From NCBI GenBank assembly GCA_022797935.1, contig JAAWLO010000002.1, positions 20,037-84,036 on the forward strand: a DNA stretch of 64,000 nt, given 5' to 3'. Positions 42,871 through 51,229 of this stretch are shown piece by piece. The notes beneath the pieces were generated by a model. That model was not told the origin of the DNA. It made no database searches and was given only the letters and a program-made list of their open reading frames with translations. Made by a program: the position numbers and the translations under genes. Within the stretch, counting starts at the first letter, position 1. Each line of letters starts with the position of its first letter. This stretch comes from Oscillibacter sp. (lineage in GTDB: Bacteria; Bacillota; Clostridia; Oscillospirales; Oscillospiraceae).

Positions 42871-43878
42871 TTACAGGAGGGTGATTCCCGCCTTCTCGCA
42901 GCCTTCGATGGTCTCCTGGTCCCAGAGGCTGGCCTGGACCTCGCCGATGTGGCAGGCCCCCAGCAGCAGCATGCACAGTCGGGACTGGCCAATGCCGCCG
43001 CCGATGGACTGGGGCAGCTGTCCCTCCAGAAGCATCCGGTGGAAGGGCAGTTCCCGGCGCTCCGGGCAGCCGGCGGCCTCCAGCTGGCGTTCCAGGGCGG
43101 CGGCGTCTACCCGGATGCCCATGGAGGACACCTCGAAGGCCCGCCGCAGAACCGGGTTCCACATGAGAATGTCGCCGTTGAGCTCCCAGTCGTCGTAGTC
43201 CGGGGCGCGGCCATCGTGGCGGCTGCCGGAGGCCAGGGTTTTGCCGATCTGCATCAGGAAGACCGTGCGGTGATGGCGGCAGATTTCCAATTCCCGTTCC
43301 TGGGGGTCCAGATAGGGAAACCGGTCCTCCAGCTCCTGGGTGGTGATGAAGTACACGTCCCGGTCGGGGCGGAAGGTGAGCGCGGGGAAGTGATTGCGCA
43401 GAGCGGAGGCGGTGTCGCAGATGGCCCCCACAATGTCCCGGACGGTGTCCTTCAAATACTGAAGGTTCCGGTTTTTGGAGTCAATATGTTTTTCCCAGTC
43501 CCATTGGTCTACGTAGATGGAGTGAAGATTGTCCACCACCTCGTCCCGGCGGATGGCGTTCATGTCGGTGTAGAGGCCGGTGCCCAGCTTGAATTCATAG
43601 CGTTTCAGGGCCAGCCGCTTCCACTTGGCCAGGGAGTGGACCACCTGTCCCTCGGCGCCTACGTCGGGAATCTCGAAGGACACGGGGCGTTCCACGCCGT
43701 TGAGGTCGTCGTTCAGGCCGGTGCGGCCATCCACGAAAAGGGGGGCGGAGACCCGGTGCAGGTTGAGCCGGATGGTAAGGTTGTGCTGAAAGTCCTCATG
43801 AATCAGCTCGATGGCCCGCTGGAGCTCGTTGTTGGTCAGGGGCATTTTGTAGCCGCTGGGGATGGTGAGCTTGCTCAT
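42871..43878 (-). CDS. asnA: Aspartate-ammonia ligase (asparagine synthetase A)
   Basis: A 335-aa ammonia-dependent asparagine synthetase with the class II aminoacyl-tRNA-synthetase-like fold. Family segments are RVSAPLFVDGRTGLNDDLNG, HSLAKWKRLAL, GTGLYTDMNAIRRDE, DQWDWEKHI and LPQSIGGGIGQSRLCMLLL. Length and N-terminus match AsnA. It has its own consensus promoter (43929-43957). The plain AsnA type uses ammonia, in line with the nagB-rich amino-sugar metabolism of this segment. Confidence 0.96.
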   Translation of the reverse strand: MSKLTIPSGYKMPLTNNELQRAIELIHEDFQHNLTIRLNLHRVSAPLFVDGRTGLNDDLNGVERPVSFEIPDVGAEGQVVHSLAKWKRLALKRYEFKLGTGLYTDMNAIRRDEVVDNLHSIYVDQWDWEKHIDSKNRNLQYLKDTVRDIVGAICDTASALRNHFPALTFRPDRDVYFITTQELEDRFPYLDPQERELEICRHHRTVFLMQIGKTLASGSRHDGRAPDYDDWELNGDILMWNPVLRRAFEVSSMGIRVDAAALERQLEAAGCPERRELPFHRMLLEGQLPQSIGGGIGQSRLCMLLLGACHIGEVQASLWDQETIEGCEKAGITLL

Positions 43879-43928
43879 ATGATAAAACCAGTCCTTTATT
43901 GAGAGTTGATCGCGTGTTCACAGCTTTT

Positions 43929-43957
43929 ATTATCCCTGTTTTTCAGGAGATTGTCAA
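43929..43957 (-). promoter_or_regulatory. SigA promoter of asnA
   Basis: On the minus strand TTGACA (43957-43952), 17-bp spacer, GATAAT (43934-43929). Confidence 0.8.
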
Positions 43958-43969
43958 GGGAAAATACCC

Positions 43970-45232
43970 TCACCCATTCTGCTGCCGGGCGGAGCGCTGC
44001 CCCTCGGGATTGATTTCCCCGGCGGCCAGCAGAGCCCGTTTGGTCAGGGCGGGGCCCACCAGCTCATAGACCAGGACGGAGAACAGCACCACGCTTCGCA
44101 CCACAGCGCCATCTGCCAGACTCTGCGCGGTGATTGCCATGCCCAGGGCGACGCCGGCCTGGGGCAGGAGGGTGATGCCCAGGTATTTCTGAATGTTTGC
44201 TCCGCAGCCCGTAAAGGCGCAGCTGACATAAGCGCCCAGGTACTTGCCCAGGGAACGGACCAGAATATAAATCACGCCGATCAGCAGCACAGCGGGATTC
44301 CGTAGTACTGACAGGTCCAGTTCCGCGCCGGAGAGAACGAAGAACAGCACAAACAGGGGGGCGGTCCAGCCATCCACCCGGTCCATCAGTTCCTCAGAGA
44401 AGTCACAGATGTTGCAGAACAGCGTTCCCGTCATCATGCACACCAGCAGCAGGGAAAATCCGCAGCGGATGCCTCCGGCTTCAAATTCGACCATAGAAAG
44501 TCCCGCCGTCAGCAGCACGAAGCCTATGGAGATGGACAGGCGCTTGCTCCGGGAGTGGAAAAACCGCTCCACCCAATAAAGCATAAACCCAGCAACTATG
44601 CCCAGAGCCAGGGACAGCAGAATTTCCACCACCGGTTCCACCAGCACGGTCACGATGTTCACCCTGCCGCTTTCCAGGGCTGTGGCCACCCCGAAGGAGG
44701 CGGAGAAGAGCACCAGCCCCACGGCGTCGTCAATGGCCACCACCATCAGCAGCAGCCGGGTCAGGGGACCGTCGGCCTTGTATTGCCGGACGACCATCAG
44801 TGTGGCGGCGGGGGCTGTGGCGGCGGCGATGGCGCCCAAAGTGATGGCGGAGGACACGGAGATCATTTCCGGCCGGAACAGATGCAGGCCAATCAGGAAC
44901 AGATCCACCAGCAGCGTTGCGGCCGCGGCCTGGAAAATGCCGACGGCAATGGCCTGGCGGCCCATGCTCTTCAGCTGGCTCACCCGGAATTCGTTGCCAA
45001 TGGTAAACGCGATAAAGCCCAGGGCCACCTGGGAGAGGATGTTCAGCCGTTCCACCGCCTCCATGGAGGCGAAACCCAGGCCGGGAATCGCCAGTGCGCC
45101 CAGACAGAAGGGGCCCAGCAGCAGGCCGGTCACCAGATAGGCCGTGACGGCGGGGAGGGCCAGCCGCTTGGCCAGCCGGGACATCAGCAGACCGCCGATG
45201 AGGGCGGCAGAGAGACAGATTAGAATTTCCAT
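43970..45232 (-). CDS. CPA2-type cation:proton antiporter
   Basis: A 420-aa membrane protein with about 12 hydrophobic segments and the Na+/H+ exchanger fold. Typical stretches are LPAVTAYLVTGLLLGPF, ALGFIAFTIGNEFRVSQLK, LGAIAAATAPAATLMVVRQYKADGPLTRLLLMVVAIDDAVGLVLF (with the ion-binding DD pair) and LLPQAGVALGMAITA. It would exchange Na+ or K+ for protons at the cytoplasmic membrane. There is no TrkA-N or other regulatory domain. ATG at 45232 follows CGAGGAAAC; the track start adds 32 residues. Confidence 0.9.
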   Translation of the reverse strand: MEILICLSAALIGGLLMSRLAKRLALPAVTAYLVTGLLLGPFCLGALAIPGLGFASMEAVERLNILSQVALGFIAFTIGNEFRVSQLKSMGRQAIAVGIFQAAAATLLVDLFLIGLHLFRPEMISVSSAITLGAIAAATAPAATLMVVRQYKADGPLTRLLLMVVAIDDAVGLVLFSASFGVATALESGRVNIVTVLVEPVVEILLSLALGIVAGFMLYWVERFFHSRSKRLSISIGFVLLTAGLSMVEFEAGGIRCGFSLLLVCMMTGTLFCNICDFSEELMDRVDGWTAPLFVLFFVLSGAELDLSVLRNPAVLLIGVIYILVRSLGKYLGAYVSCAFTGCGANIQKYLGITLLPQAGVALGMAITAQSLADGAVVRSVVLFSVLVYELVGPALTKRALLAAGEINPEGQRSARQQNG

Positions 45233-45442
45233 GTGTGTTTCCTCGATTCTTGTGCTGGCCGTACGCCGGAAGCGGCGGTGAGCAGGTTTAAGCCTGTTGA
45301 CTATAGCACTGCCGCCGCCGGCCGTCAAGAAACAGAGGCAACAAAAATTTCAGCCGCCGCACAGGGAATTTGGACGTTTTTCTGGCCGGGGTGAAGAGGG
45401 GGAACCCGAGAATTCCCGCCCTTTGTCCCCGGCGGGGGGATA

Positions 45443-46435
45443 TCAGTTCCGGTAGTCCACATCCTGCGTGCGGCCCAAGGGGAAGGCCAGCATCTCCCCG
45501 CCCTCCGCCAGGCGGACGGCCGAGATGCGCCGGTTTTGGGCCGGGGCGAAATAGTACATGCCGCTTTCCGCGCACATGACGCTGGTGCAGAGGGTCTGCT
45601 CGTAGTCCTCCGGCCCGCCCTTGGCAAGGCCCTCGGGGATGTCCACCGGGGCGAAGGCACGGAACATCCGGGACACGCCGTCCAGCTCGTTGGCTCCTTT
45701 GACGGCGAATTGCTTCAGGAAGGCCAGCCGTACAAAACGGGAGGGAGACGAGTAGTCCCCCGGCAGGCCGAACCCGCCGCCCAGCCGCTCCCCGAATTCC
45801 CGGATGGTGTGTCCGGCAATCTCCTGGGGGGCGTTGGGCAGGTTGGAGACGCCCACGAAGGCCCGCAGATGCGTCCGGTGCCAGAGGTAGTCCGGGCTGT
45901 TGGTCAGAACGCCGATGGTGTCCCGGTAAATATGGAGCCCCTCCGGACTGGGCTCTATGACAACCGCCTCGCCGCTGGAACCGCTGAGCAGGTAATGGGC
46001 GGGAAGGGGCTTGCCTTGCACCAGCTCGCTGGTGAGGGTCAGACGGGACAGGGCGTCCACCGCCTCCTCCACACCGGCGCATTGTCCGAGCAGCCAGGCC
46101 AGGAGCCGCCCCGGGTGAACGGGAACTTTGCCGGGACCGGCGTCCCCGCCATAGGCGGCGTATTCCGGAAAATGAAGCAGGGCGCCCATAAGTCCCGCGC
46201 TGTTGACGCCGTCCACCAGAATGGGTTCGCCGAAGCCCAGAACCGCCATGCCGGAATAGGCATACCGCCCCCAGGGAGCGTGGGGGTCCGGCTGAAGCCC
46301 CGGGGCGCAGGGGAGCCCCTGTGGAACGGCGAGGATCCGGTTGGCGGTCAGGTCGCCGAACTGGTCATAGGTCCGGCCCAGAAGGTGCTTCCCGTCCAGG
46401 GTCTCCCAGGAAAAACTGCTGCATCCGATATTCAT
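45443..46435 (-). CDS. Choloylglycine hydrolase family amidase (bile-salt hydrolase-like)
   Basis: A 330-aa N-terminal-nucleophile hydrolase of the linear amide C-N hydrolase family. The expected nucleophile is Cys5 in MNIGCSSFSWETLDG. The other site residues are visible in GRTYDQ, LTNSPDYLWH (Asn) and SPSRFVRLAFL (Arg). In classical bile-salt hydrolases the Cys follows the initiator Met directly. Here three residues intervene, so a 4-residue propeptide must be cleaved. The ATG at 46435 has AGGAGG upstream. Substrates in the family are conjugated bile salts, penicillin V or N-acyl homoserine lactones; which one applies is not visible. Confidence 0.85.
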   Translation of the reverse strand: MNIGCSSFSWETLDGKHLLGRTYDQFGDLTANRILAVPQGLPCAPGLQPDPHAPWGRYAYSGMAVLGFGEPILVDGVNSAGLMGALLHFPEYAAYGGDAGPGKVPVHPGRLLAWLLGQCAGVEEAVDALSRLTLTSELVQGKPLPAHYLLSGSSGEAVVIEPSPEGLHIYRDTIGVLTNSPDYLWHRTHLRAFVGVSNLPNAPQEIAGHTIREFGERLGGGFGLPGDYSSPSRFVRLAFLKQFAVKGANELDGVSRMFRAFAPVDIPEGLAKGGPEDYEQTLCTSVMCAESGMYYFAPAQNRRISAVRLAEGGEMLAFPLGRTQDVDYRN

Positions 46436-46504
46436 GAAAACTGCCTCCTGTTTTTCCTCAGTCTGCCCCGGAAAAAGGTCCTTCATTCCGCTGTTCCTTC
46501 CGGA

Positions 46505-46541
46505 AAGGCCGCAGGCGGCCAGCCCAAAGGCCAGCCGCCTG
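46505..46541 (-). terminator. Possible terminator of the MarR/ABC exporter operon
   Basis: On the minus strand CAGGCGGC / GCCGCCTG pair around a GC-rich loop just after the exporter stop, followed by a weak GCGGCCTTTCC tail. Confidence 0.45.
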
Positions 46542-46548
46542 TGATTCG

Positions 46549-48414
46549 TCAAGCCAGCTCCGCCAGACCGGTGTAAAGCTGGTAATAGCGCCCTTTCTGG
46601 GCAAGAAGGCTGTCGTGGTCCCCCCGTTCGATAATCGAACCCTGTTCCAGGACGATGATGGCCTTGGCGTTGCGGACGGTAGAGAGCCGGTGGGCAATGA
46701 CAAACACGGTTCGTCCCGCCATAAGCCGGTCCATGCCCCGCTCAATGAGGGTTTCCGTCCGGGTGTCAATGGAGCTGGTGGCCTCATCCAGAATCAGGAC
46801 CGGCGGATTGGCGCAGGCGGCCCGGGCAATGTTCAGCAGCTGCCGCTCCCCCTGGCTGAGGCTGCCGCCGTCGCCGGAGAGAACCGTCTGGTATCCCTGG
46901 GGCAGATGCCGGATGAATCCGTCTGCTCCCGCCAGCCGGGCGGCGGCCTCCACCTCCTCGTCGGAGGCGTCCAGACGGCCGTAGCGGATGTTGTCCGCCA
47001 CAGTGCCGGTGAAGAGATGCGTCTCCTGCAGCACCACGCCCAGGGAACGGCGCAGGGACTCCTTGGAGATGTCCCGGATATCCAGGCCGTCGTAGGTGAT
47101 GGTTCCATCCTGAATTTCGTAAAACCGGTTGATGAGACTGGTGATGGTGGTTTTTCCCGCGCCGGTGGAGCCCACGAAGGCAATTTTCTGTCCCGGCTTG
47201 GCAAAGAGGCTCACGTTGTGCAGCACCGTGTGTTCCGCGTCATAGCCGAAGACCACGCCGTCGAACCGCACGTCTCCCCGAAGGGGAATCAGCTGGCCAT
47301 CGGGCTTCCGCCAGGCCCAGAAGCCGGTATCCCGGTGGACCCGGGTGACGCCGCCGTCCTGTCCAGGCTCTGCCCGGACCAGCTGAATCTTGCCTTCGTC
47401 CGGTTCCAGCGGGGTCTCCATGACCTCGAAAATGCGTTCTGCACCGGCCACGGCGGAGAGAACCGTGTTTACCTGCTGGGAAATCTGGGTGATGGGCTGG
47501 GCCACCTGACGGGTGTATTGGAGAAAGGCCGCCAGCCCGCCCAGATCCCCGCTGCGGATGGCCAGAATGCCTCCGGCGCAGCAGGTAATGGCATAGTTCA
47601 GATAGCTGAGGTTGCCCATAGCGGGCATCATCATGCCGGCGAAAATCTGGGCCCGGGTACTGGCGCTGCGGTAGGCGTCGTTCCGGGTGCGGAATCCCTC
47701 CTTGGCGGCGGCCTCGTGGTTGAAGACTTTGATGACCTTCTGGCCCTCAATCATCTCCTCGATATAGCCGTTGACCTCGCCCAGGGCCTTCTGCTGCTGC
47801 GCGAAATAGCGGCGGCTGCGGGAGCCTACTGTTTTCACCACCAGCAGCATCACCGCCAGAACGGCGAAGGTGATAAGGGTCAGCAGGGGACTGAGGACCA
47901 GCATCATGAGGATGGTTCCGGTAAAGTTCAAAGAGCAGGAGACGAGGCTGCCGAAGCTGTTGTTCAAGGCCTCGGAGACGGTCTCAATGTCGTTGGTATA
48001 GCGGCTCATGAGCTCGCCGTGGGTATGGGAGTCGAAGAACTTCAGAGGCAGGTCCTGCATCCGGTCAAAGAGGTCCTCTCGGATTTTTGCCACGGTATTC
48101 TGAGAGATATGGACCATAATCCGGCTGTAGCCAAAGGAGCAGGCCGCGGCGGAGACATACACCAGGGCCATGATCCCCAGCATCCGGGCCAGTCCCGGGA
48201 AGTCGCCGGGGAGGATATAGTCGTTGATAAGGGGCCGGATGAGGTAGGACCCGCCGACGGTGCAGGCGGAGCTGACCAGCAGCAGGACCACCACCAGAGC
48301 CAGCAGGGGCTTGTAGCGCCCCATATACCGCATCAGGCGGCGCAGGGTACTCCGCAGGTTCTTGGGCTTCTGGAAGCCCCCTCCGGGGCCGTGGCCGGGA
48401 CCGTGTTTAGCCAT
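46549..48414 (-). CDS. Heterodimeric ABC exporter, subunit B
   Basis: A 621-aa half-transporter: a Gly/His/Pro-rich N-terminus, six membrane segments (residues ~40-330) and an ATPase domain. Walker A is GSTGAGKTT and Walker B is VLILDEATSSID with the catalytic Glu intact. The signature reads LSQGERQLL instead of LSGGQ. Paired with the subunit encoded upstream, which has an Asp in place of the catalytic Glu, this gives one canonical and one degenerate ATP site, as in TM287/288 and BmrCD. It overlaps the upstream gene by 8 nt. Drugs or lipids are likely substrates. Confidence 0.92.
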   Translation of the reverse strand: MAKHGPGHGPGGGFQKPKNLRSTLRRLMRYMGRYKPLLALVVVLLLVSSACTVGGSYLIRPLINDYILPGDFPGLARMLGIMALVYVSAAACSFGYSRIMVHISQNTVAKIREDLFDRMQDLPLKFFDSHTHGELMSRYTNDIETVSEALNNSFGSLVSCSLNFTGTILMMLVLSPLLTLITFAVLAVMLLVVKTVGSRSRRYFAQQQKALGEVNGYIEEMIEGQKVIKVFNHEAAAKEGFRTRNDAYRSASTRAQIFAGMMMPAMGNLSYLNYAITCCAGGILAIRSGDLGGLAAFLQYTRQVAQPITQISQQVNTVLSAVAGAERIFEVMETPLEPDEGKIQLVRAEPGQDGGVTRVHRDTGFWAWRKPDGQLIPLRGDVRFDGVVFGYDAEHTVLHNVSLFAKPGQKIAFVGSTGAGKTTITSLINRFYEIQDGTITYDGLDIRDISKESLRRSLGVVLQETHLFTGTVADNIRYGRLDASDEEVEAAARLAGADGFIRHLPQGYQTVLSGDGGSLSQGERQLLNIARAACANPPVLILDEATSSIDTRTETLIERGMDRLMAGRTVFVIAHRLSTVRNAKAIIVLEQGSIIERGDHDSLLAQKGRYYQLYTGLAELA

Positions 48415-50155
48415 CCAGACTCACTCCTTCCTGTTGGGATTGGTAGACCTCCTGATAAATGGGACAGGTCTTCATCAGCTGCTCGTGAACGCCCTGGGCC
48501 ACCACCTCTCCGCCGTCCATGACCAGAATGAGGTCCGCGTCCCGGACGGAGTTCACCCGCTGGGCGATAATCAGTTTGGTGGAGTCCTTCAGCTCCTTGG
48601 CGAAGGCCTCCCGGATTTTGGCGTCCGTAGCGGTGTCCACGGCGCTGGTGGAGTCGTCCAGAATCAGCACCTTGGGCTGCTTCAGAATAGCCCGGGCAAT
48701 GCACAGGCGCTGCTTCTGCCCGCCGGAGACGTTGACGCCGCCCTGGCCCAGGTCCGTGTCCAGCCCCTGGGGCATCCGTTCCAGGAATTCGTCAGCGCAG
48801 GCGGCCCGGCAGGCGGCCCAGAGCTGTTCCTCTGTGGCGTCAGGACGGCCCCAGAGGAGGTTTTCCCGGATGGTGCCGGTAAAGAGGGTGTTCTTTTGCA
48901 GCACCATGCTGACGGATTCCCGCAGCTGTTCCATGGTGTAGTCCGCCACGGGCCGCCCGCCGACGCAGACGGAGCCCTGGTTGGCCTCATACAGCCGGGG
49001 AATCAGGGAGACCAGGGAGGTCTTGCCGCTGCCGGTGCCCCCCAGGATGCCCACCGTTTTGCCGGAGGGGATGTGGAGGCTGATGTCCCGGAGGACCCAT
49101 TCGCTGCTCTCGGTGTGATACTTGAAAAAGACATGGTCGAAGGTGATGCTGCCGTCGGCGGGGACAGCGGGTCCGTTCGCCTCCTGTTTTGCCGCGCTGT
49201 CGGTAATGGAAGGAGACTCGCTGAGAACCTCCGTAATCCGCTTGGCGCAGGCAATGGAACGGGAAAACATCATGAAAATCATGGAGACCATCATCAGAGA
49301 AATGAGAATTTGGGAGATATAGGTAAAATAGGTAATGAGCTTTCCGGCCTCCAGGGTTCCGGCGAAGACCATCTGCCCGCCGAACCACATGACGGCGATG
49401 ATGGTGCCGTAAACAATGAGCATCATCAGGGGCATGTTGATGACCACCGCGCCGAAGGCCCGCTGAGAGGTGGATTTCAAATCGTGGCTGCGCTGCCGGA
49501 ACTTCTCCCGCTCATGGTCCTCCCGGACAAAGGACTTGACCACGCGGATGCCCGTCAGATTTTCCTGCACCACCAGATTCAGAGCGTCTGTTTTCTCCTG
49601 GAGGGCCCGGAACAGGGGACCGACCCGCACCAGAATCACGGCGACAATGGCCGTCAGCAGGGGCAACGCCACCAGGAAGACGGCGCTGAGCTGGAGGCTG
49701 ATGCGTATGGAGAGCACCAGGGCGGAGACCAGCATCACCGGAGCCCGGACCATGAGGCGCATGCTCATCATCAGGGAGAGCTGGAGGGCGTTGACATCGT
49801 TGGTCAGCCGGGTGACCAGGGAGGCGGTGGAGAATTTTTCGATGTTGGAAAAGGCGAAGGTCTGGATGTGGTCGTACTCCGCCCGGCGGAGGTTGGCGCC
49901 GAAGCCCATGCCCGCCACCGAGGAGGCCACCGCTGCACCCAGGCCCAGCGCCAGGGAGCACAGGGCCAGCAGGACCATAAGCGCGCCTTTGCGGAGAATA
50001 TAGGCCTGGTCGGCGTTGGCAATGCCCACGTCTACAATGTCGCTCATGACCAGCGGGATGAGCAGTTCGAAAATAGCCTCTGCCGCACTGCACGCAATAC
50101 CCGCCAGAATCCAGGGGGTATAGGGCCGGGCATGGGGCCAGAGAGTTTTCAGCAT
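48407..50155 (-). CDS. Heterodimeric ABC exporter, subunit A (degenerate site)
   Basis: A 582-aa half-transporter with six membrane segments and an ATPase domain. Walker A is GGTGSGKTS, the signature VSGGQKQRL is near canonical, and Walker B ends VLILDDSTSAVD, where the catalytic Glu is Asp. That is the non-hydrolytic site type of heterodimeric exporters. It overlaps marR by 7 nt and subunit B by 8 nt, forming a marR-A-B operon with multidrug-efflux character. Confidence 0.92.
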   Translation of the reverse strand: MLKTLWPHARPYTPWILAGIACSAAEAIFELLIPLVMSDIVDVGIANADQAYILRKGALMVLLALCSLALGLGAAVASSVAGMGFGANLRRAEYDHIQTFAFSNIEKFSTASLVTRLTNDVNALQLSLMMSMRLMVRAPVMLVSALVLSIRISLQLSAVFLVALPLLTAIVAVILVRVGPLFRALQEKTDALNLVVQENLTGIRVVKSFVREDHEREKFRQRSHDLKSTSQRAFGAVVINMPLMMLIVYGTIIAVMWFGGQMVFAGTLEAGKLITYFTYISQILISLMMVSMIFMMFSRSIACAKRITEVLSESPSITDSAAKQEANGPAVPADGSITFDHVFFKYHTESSEWVLRDISLHIPSGKTVGILGGTGSGKTSLVSLIPRLYEANQGSVCVGGRPVADYTMEQLRESVSMVLQKNTLFTGTIRENLLWGRPDATEEQLWAACRAACADEFLERMPQGLDTDLGQGGVNVSGGQKQRLCIARAILKQPKVLILDDSTSAVDTATDAKIREAFAKELKDSTKLIIAQRVNSVRDADLILVMDGGEVVAQGVHEQLMKTCPIYQEVYQSQQEGVSLDG

Positions 50156-50601
50156 GATTGCAAATCCTCCTCCAGATTTTGAATTGCGCGGAGCAGAAGG
50201 GACCGGAACAGGGTCTGCTCCTCCAGGGAAAAGCCCCGCAGAAGAGCTTCCTCCGCGTCCAGAAATTGCCGCTGGAACAGCGCGTGCTGCTGTCCGCCCT
50301 TCTCCGTCAGGGTAATGAGGCGGCGGCGGGCGTCGCTGCCGCTGATGGAACGGCGGACCAGACCCTTCTCCTCCATCCGGTCCAGCATTCCGTTGACAGT
50401 GGAGGGCTTCACCCGCAGGCAGCGGGTCAGCTCACACTGGGGAAGCTGGCCGCCGTTTTGGTGCAGGAAAAGGAGAATTCGTGTCTGCGATGGGGTGATA
50501 CCGTATTGGGAGACGCGGACGTCCACGGCCGTCTTGGACAGCTGTGCCGCCAGGGATAGAGTGGGTCCCAGATATTGGGCGCAGCCAGCTTCCTGCAACA
50601 T
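50149..50601 (-). CDS. MarR-family transcriptional regulator
   Basis: A 150-aa MarR protein with winged HTH (PQCELTRCLRVKPSTVNGMLDRMEEKGLVRRSISGSDARRRLITLTEKG). I chose the ATG at 50601 (MLQEAGCAQ) with AGGAGG upstream; the track's earlier start runs through the operators. Two tandem dyads immediately upstream, over the transcription start, indicate autorepression and control of the ABC exporter genes. The ligand is probably a substrate of the exporter. Confidence 0.93.
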   Translation of the reverse strand: MLQEAGCAQYLGPTLSLAAQLSKTAVDVRVSQYGITPSQTRILLFLHQNGGQLPQCELTRCLRVKPSTVNGMLDRMEEKGLVRRSISGSDARRRLITLTEKGGQQHALFQRQFLDAEEALLRGFSLEEQTLFRSLLLRAIQNLEEDLQSC

Positions 50602-50630
50602 CACAGCAGCTCCTCCTATCGGCGCCTTTA

Positions 50631-50657
50631 TTAGCGCGCTAAAAGTTAGCAGGCTAA
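50631..50657. promoter_or_regulatory. Two tandem MarR operators
   Basis: TTAGCGCGCTAA (50631-50642) and TTAGCAGGCTAA (50646-50657) are inverted repeats of the same TTAGC half-site, with 15-bp centre spacing. They abut the -10 box of the marR promoter, so bound MarR would block initiation. Confidence 0.85.
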
Positions 50658-50686
50658 ATATTAACACGGAAAGGAGGAGAAGTCAA
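50658..50686 (-). promoter_or_regulatory. SigA promoter of the marR-ABC operon
   Basis: On the minus strand TTGACT (50686-50681), 17-bp spacer, TAATAT (50663-50658), directly followed by the two operators. Confidence 0.8.
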
Positions 50687-50779
50687 GGAAGATTCCGGAA
50701 TTTTTTTTGAACATTGTATGAATAAAAAGTCGAATTTCTTGTCTTTTGTAAACAAATTATGAAAGGTCGGAAAAATCCG

Positions 50780-50808
50780 TTGACAGGGAGGGCGGCAGCC
50801 TGTATGAT
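50780..50808 (+). promoter_or_regulatory. Strong SigA promoter of a candidate small RNA
   Basis: TTGACA (50780-50785), 17-bp spacer, TATGAT (50803-50808). No ORF with a start codon follows before the terminator at 50868. Confidence 0.85.
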
Positions 50809-50814
50809 GAACCC

Positions 50815-50915
50815 ATCAAGCGGAAACGCTTGTTGACCCACCATTTTCCCTCTCCTTTCTCTATATCAAACGGAAAGCGGGCAGTCCGAAAGGGCTGTCC
50901 GTTTTCCGTTTTTTC
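50815..50915 (+). ncRNA. Candidate ~100-nt small RNA
   Basis: The transcript from the 50780 promoter would begin near 50815. It starts with a 6-bp hairpin capped by a GAAA tetraloop (CAAGCG-GAAA-CGCTTG, 50817-50832). A single-stranded CU-rich stretch follows (CCATTTTCCCTCTCCTTTCT, 50841-50860), complementary to Shine-Dalgarno sequences. It ends in a 20-bp terminator hairpin, also GAAA-capped. Tetraloops of GNRA type on this strand support RNA function in this orientation. It has no coding potential. Targets and regulation are unknown; a short antisense ORF is discussed under rejected items. Confidence 0.65.
50868..50914 (+). terminator. Very strong terminator of the candidate small RNA
   Basis: A 20-bp near-continuous stem (50868-50887 with 50892-50911, three G-U pairs, GAAA loop) runs into TTTTTT (50909-50914). 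Confidence 0.92.
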
Positions 50916-50946
50916 CGGTTGCGGGGAAAGACCGGGAATATTTCGA

Positions 50947-50991
50947 TTATCAATTTATTTTTATCGAAAAACGATAAAATATTATTGATAA
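50947..50991. promoter_or_regulatory. Nested 45-bp dyad operator
   Basis: Outer arms TTATCAAT (50947-50954) / ATTGATAA (50984-50991) and inner arms TTATCG (50961-50966) / CGATAA (50972-50977) share the same centre (50969). This gives four TTATC half-sites, 14 bp apart on each side. It lies just upstream of a four-gene membrane cassette that includes an HTH protein, the likely binder. Confidence 0.7.
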
Positions 50992-51013
50992 ACAGAACTT
51001 GCTGTGGTAGGAT
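50985..51013 (+). promoter_or_regulatory. Candidate promoter of the DUF2975 cassette
   Basis: TTGATA (50985-50990), 17-bp spacer, TAGGAT (51008-51013). The -35 box coincides with the outermost half-site of the dyad, so occupancy would repress it. Confidence 0.5.
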
Positions 51014-51035
51014 ACCAGAAAAAGGAGGTTCTGCC

Positions 51036-51215
51036 ATGAGTTTGATGATGCGGTTGGCGCCTGCGGCGCTGGTGCTGCTGGTCTGGGGATTTCTCCAGGC
51101 GGTGGAGGGAGTCCGGCAGGAGAATAAGCTAAAGCTGATTTCCGCCGCCGGGGTATTCGTATTTTTGACAGCCGGGGCAGGTGTGATGATGGTTTTCATC
51201 ACCCGGCCGCTGTGA
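51036..51215 (+). CDS. 59-aa two-helix membrane protein
   Basis: A 59-aa protein with two membrane helices (APAALVLLVWGFLQAV and LISAAGVFVFLTAGAGVMMVFI) joined by a short charged loop (EGVRQENKLK). AAAGGAGG precedes the ATG at 51036. I do not recognise a family. It opens the DUF2975 operon and lies 14 nt from the next gene. Confidence 0.75.
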   Translation: MSLMMRLAPAALVLLVWGFLQAVEGVRQENKLKLISAAGVFVFLTAGAGVMMVFITRPL

Positions 51216-51229
51216 GAGGGGGACGGTCT

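Noticed and set aside
46615-50182. Two ~600-aa plus-strand ORFs opposite the ABC exporter genes
   Set aside because: Antisense shadows of genes with perfect Walker and membrane features.
50683-50844. Minus-strand 53-codon ORF (MVGQQAFPLDG...) with AAAGGAGAGGG upstream, antisense to the candidate small RNA
   Set aside because: It has a good ribosome site, which is also the reverse of the CU-rich sRNA stretch, but no promoter is seen on that strand and the composition looks random. The plus strand has a near-consensus promoter and GAAA-capped hairpins. I keep the RNA call but note this alternative.
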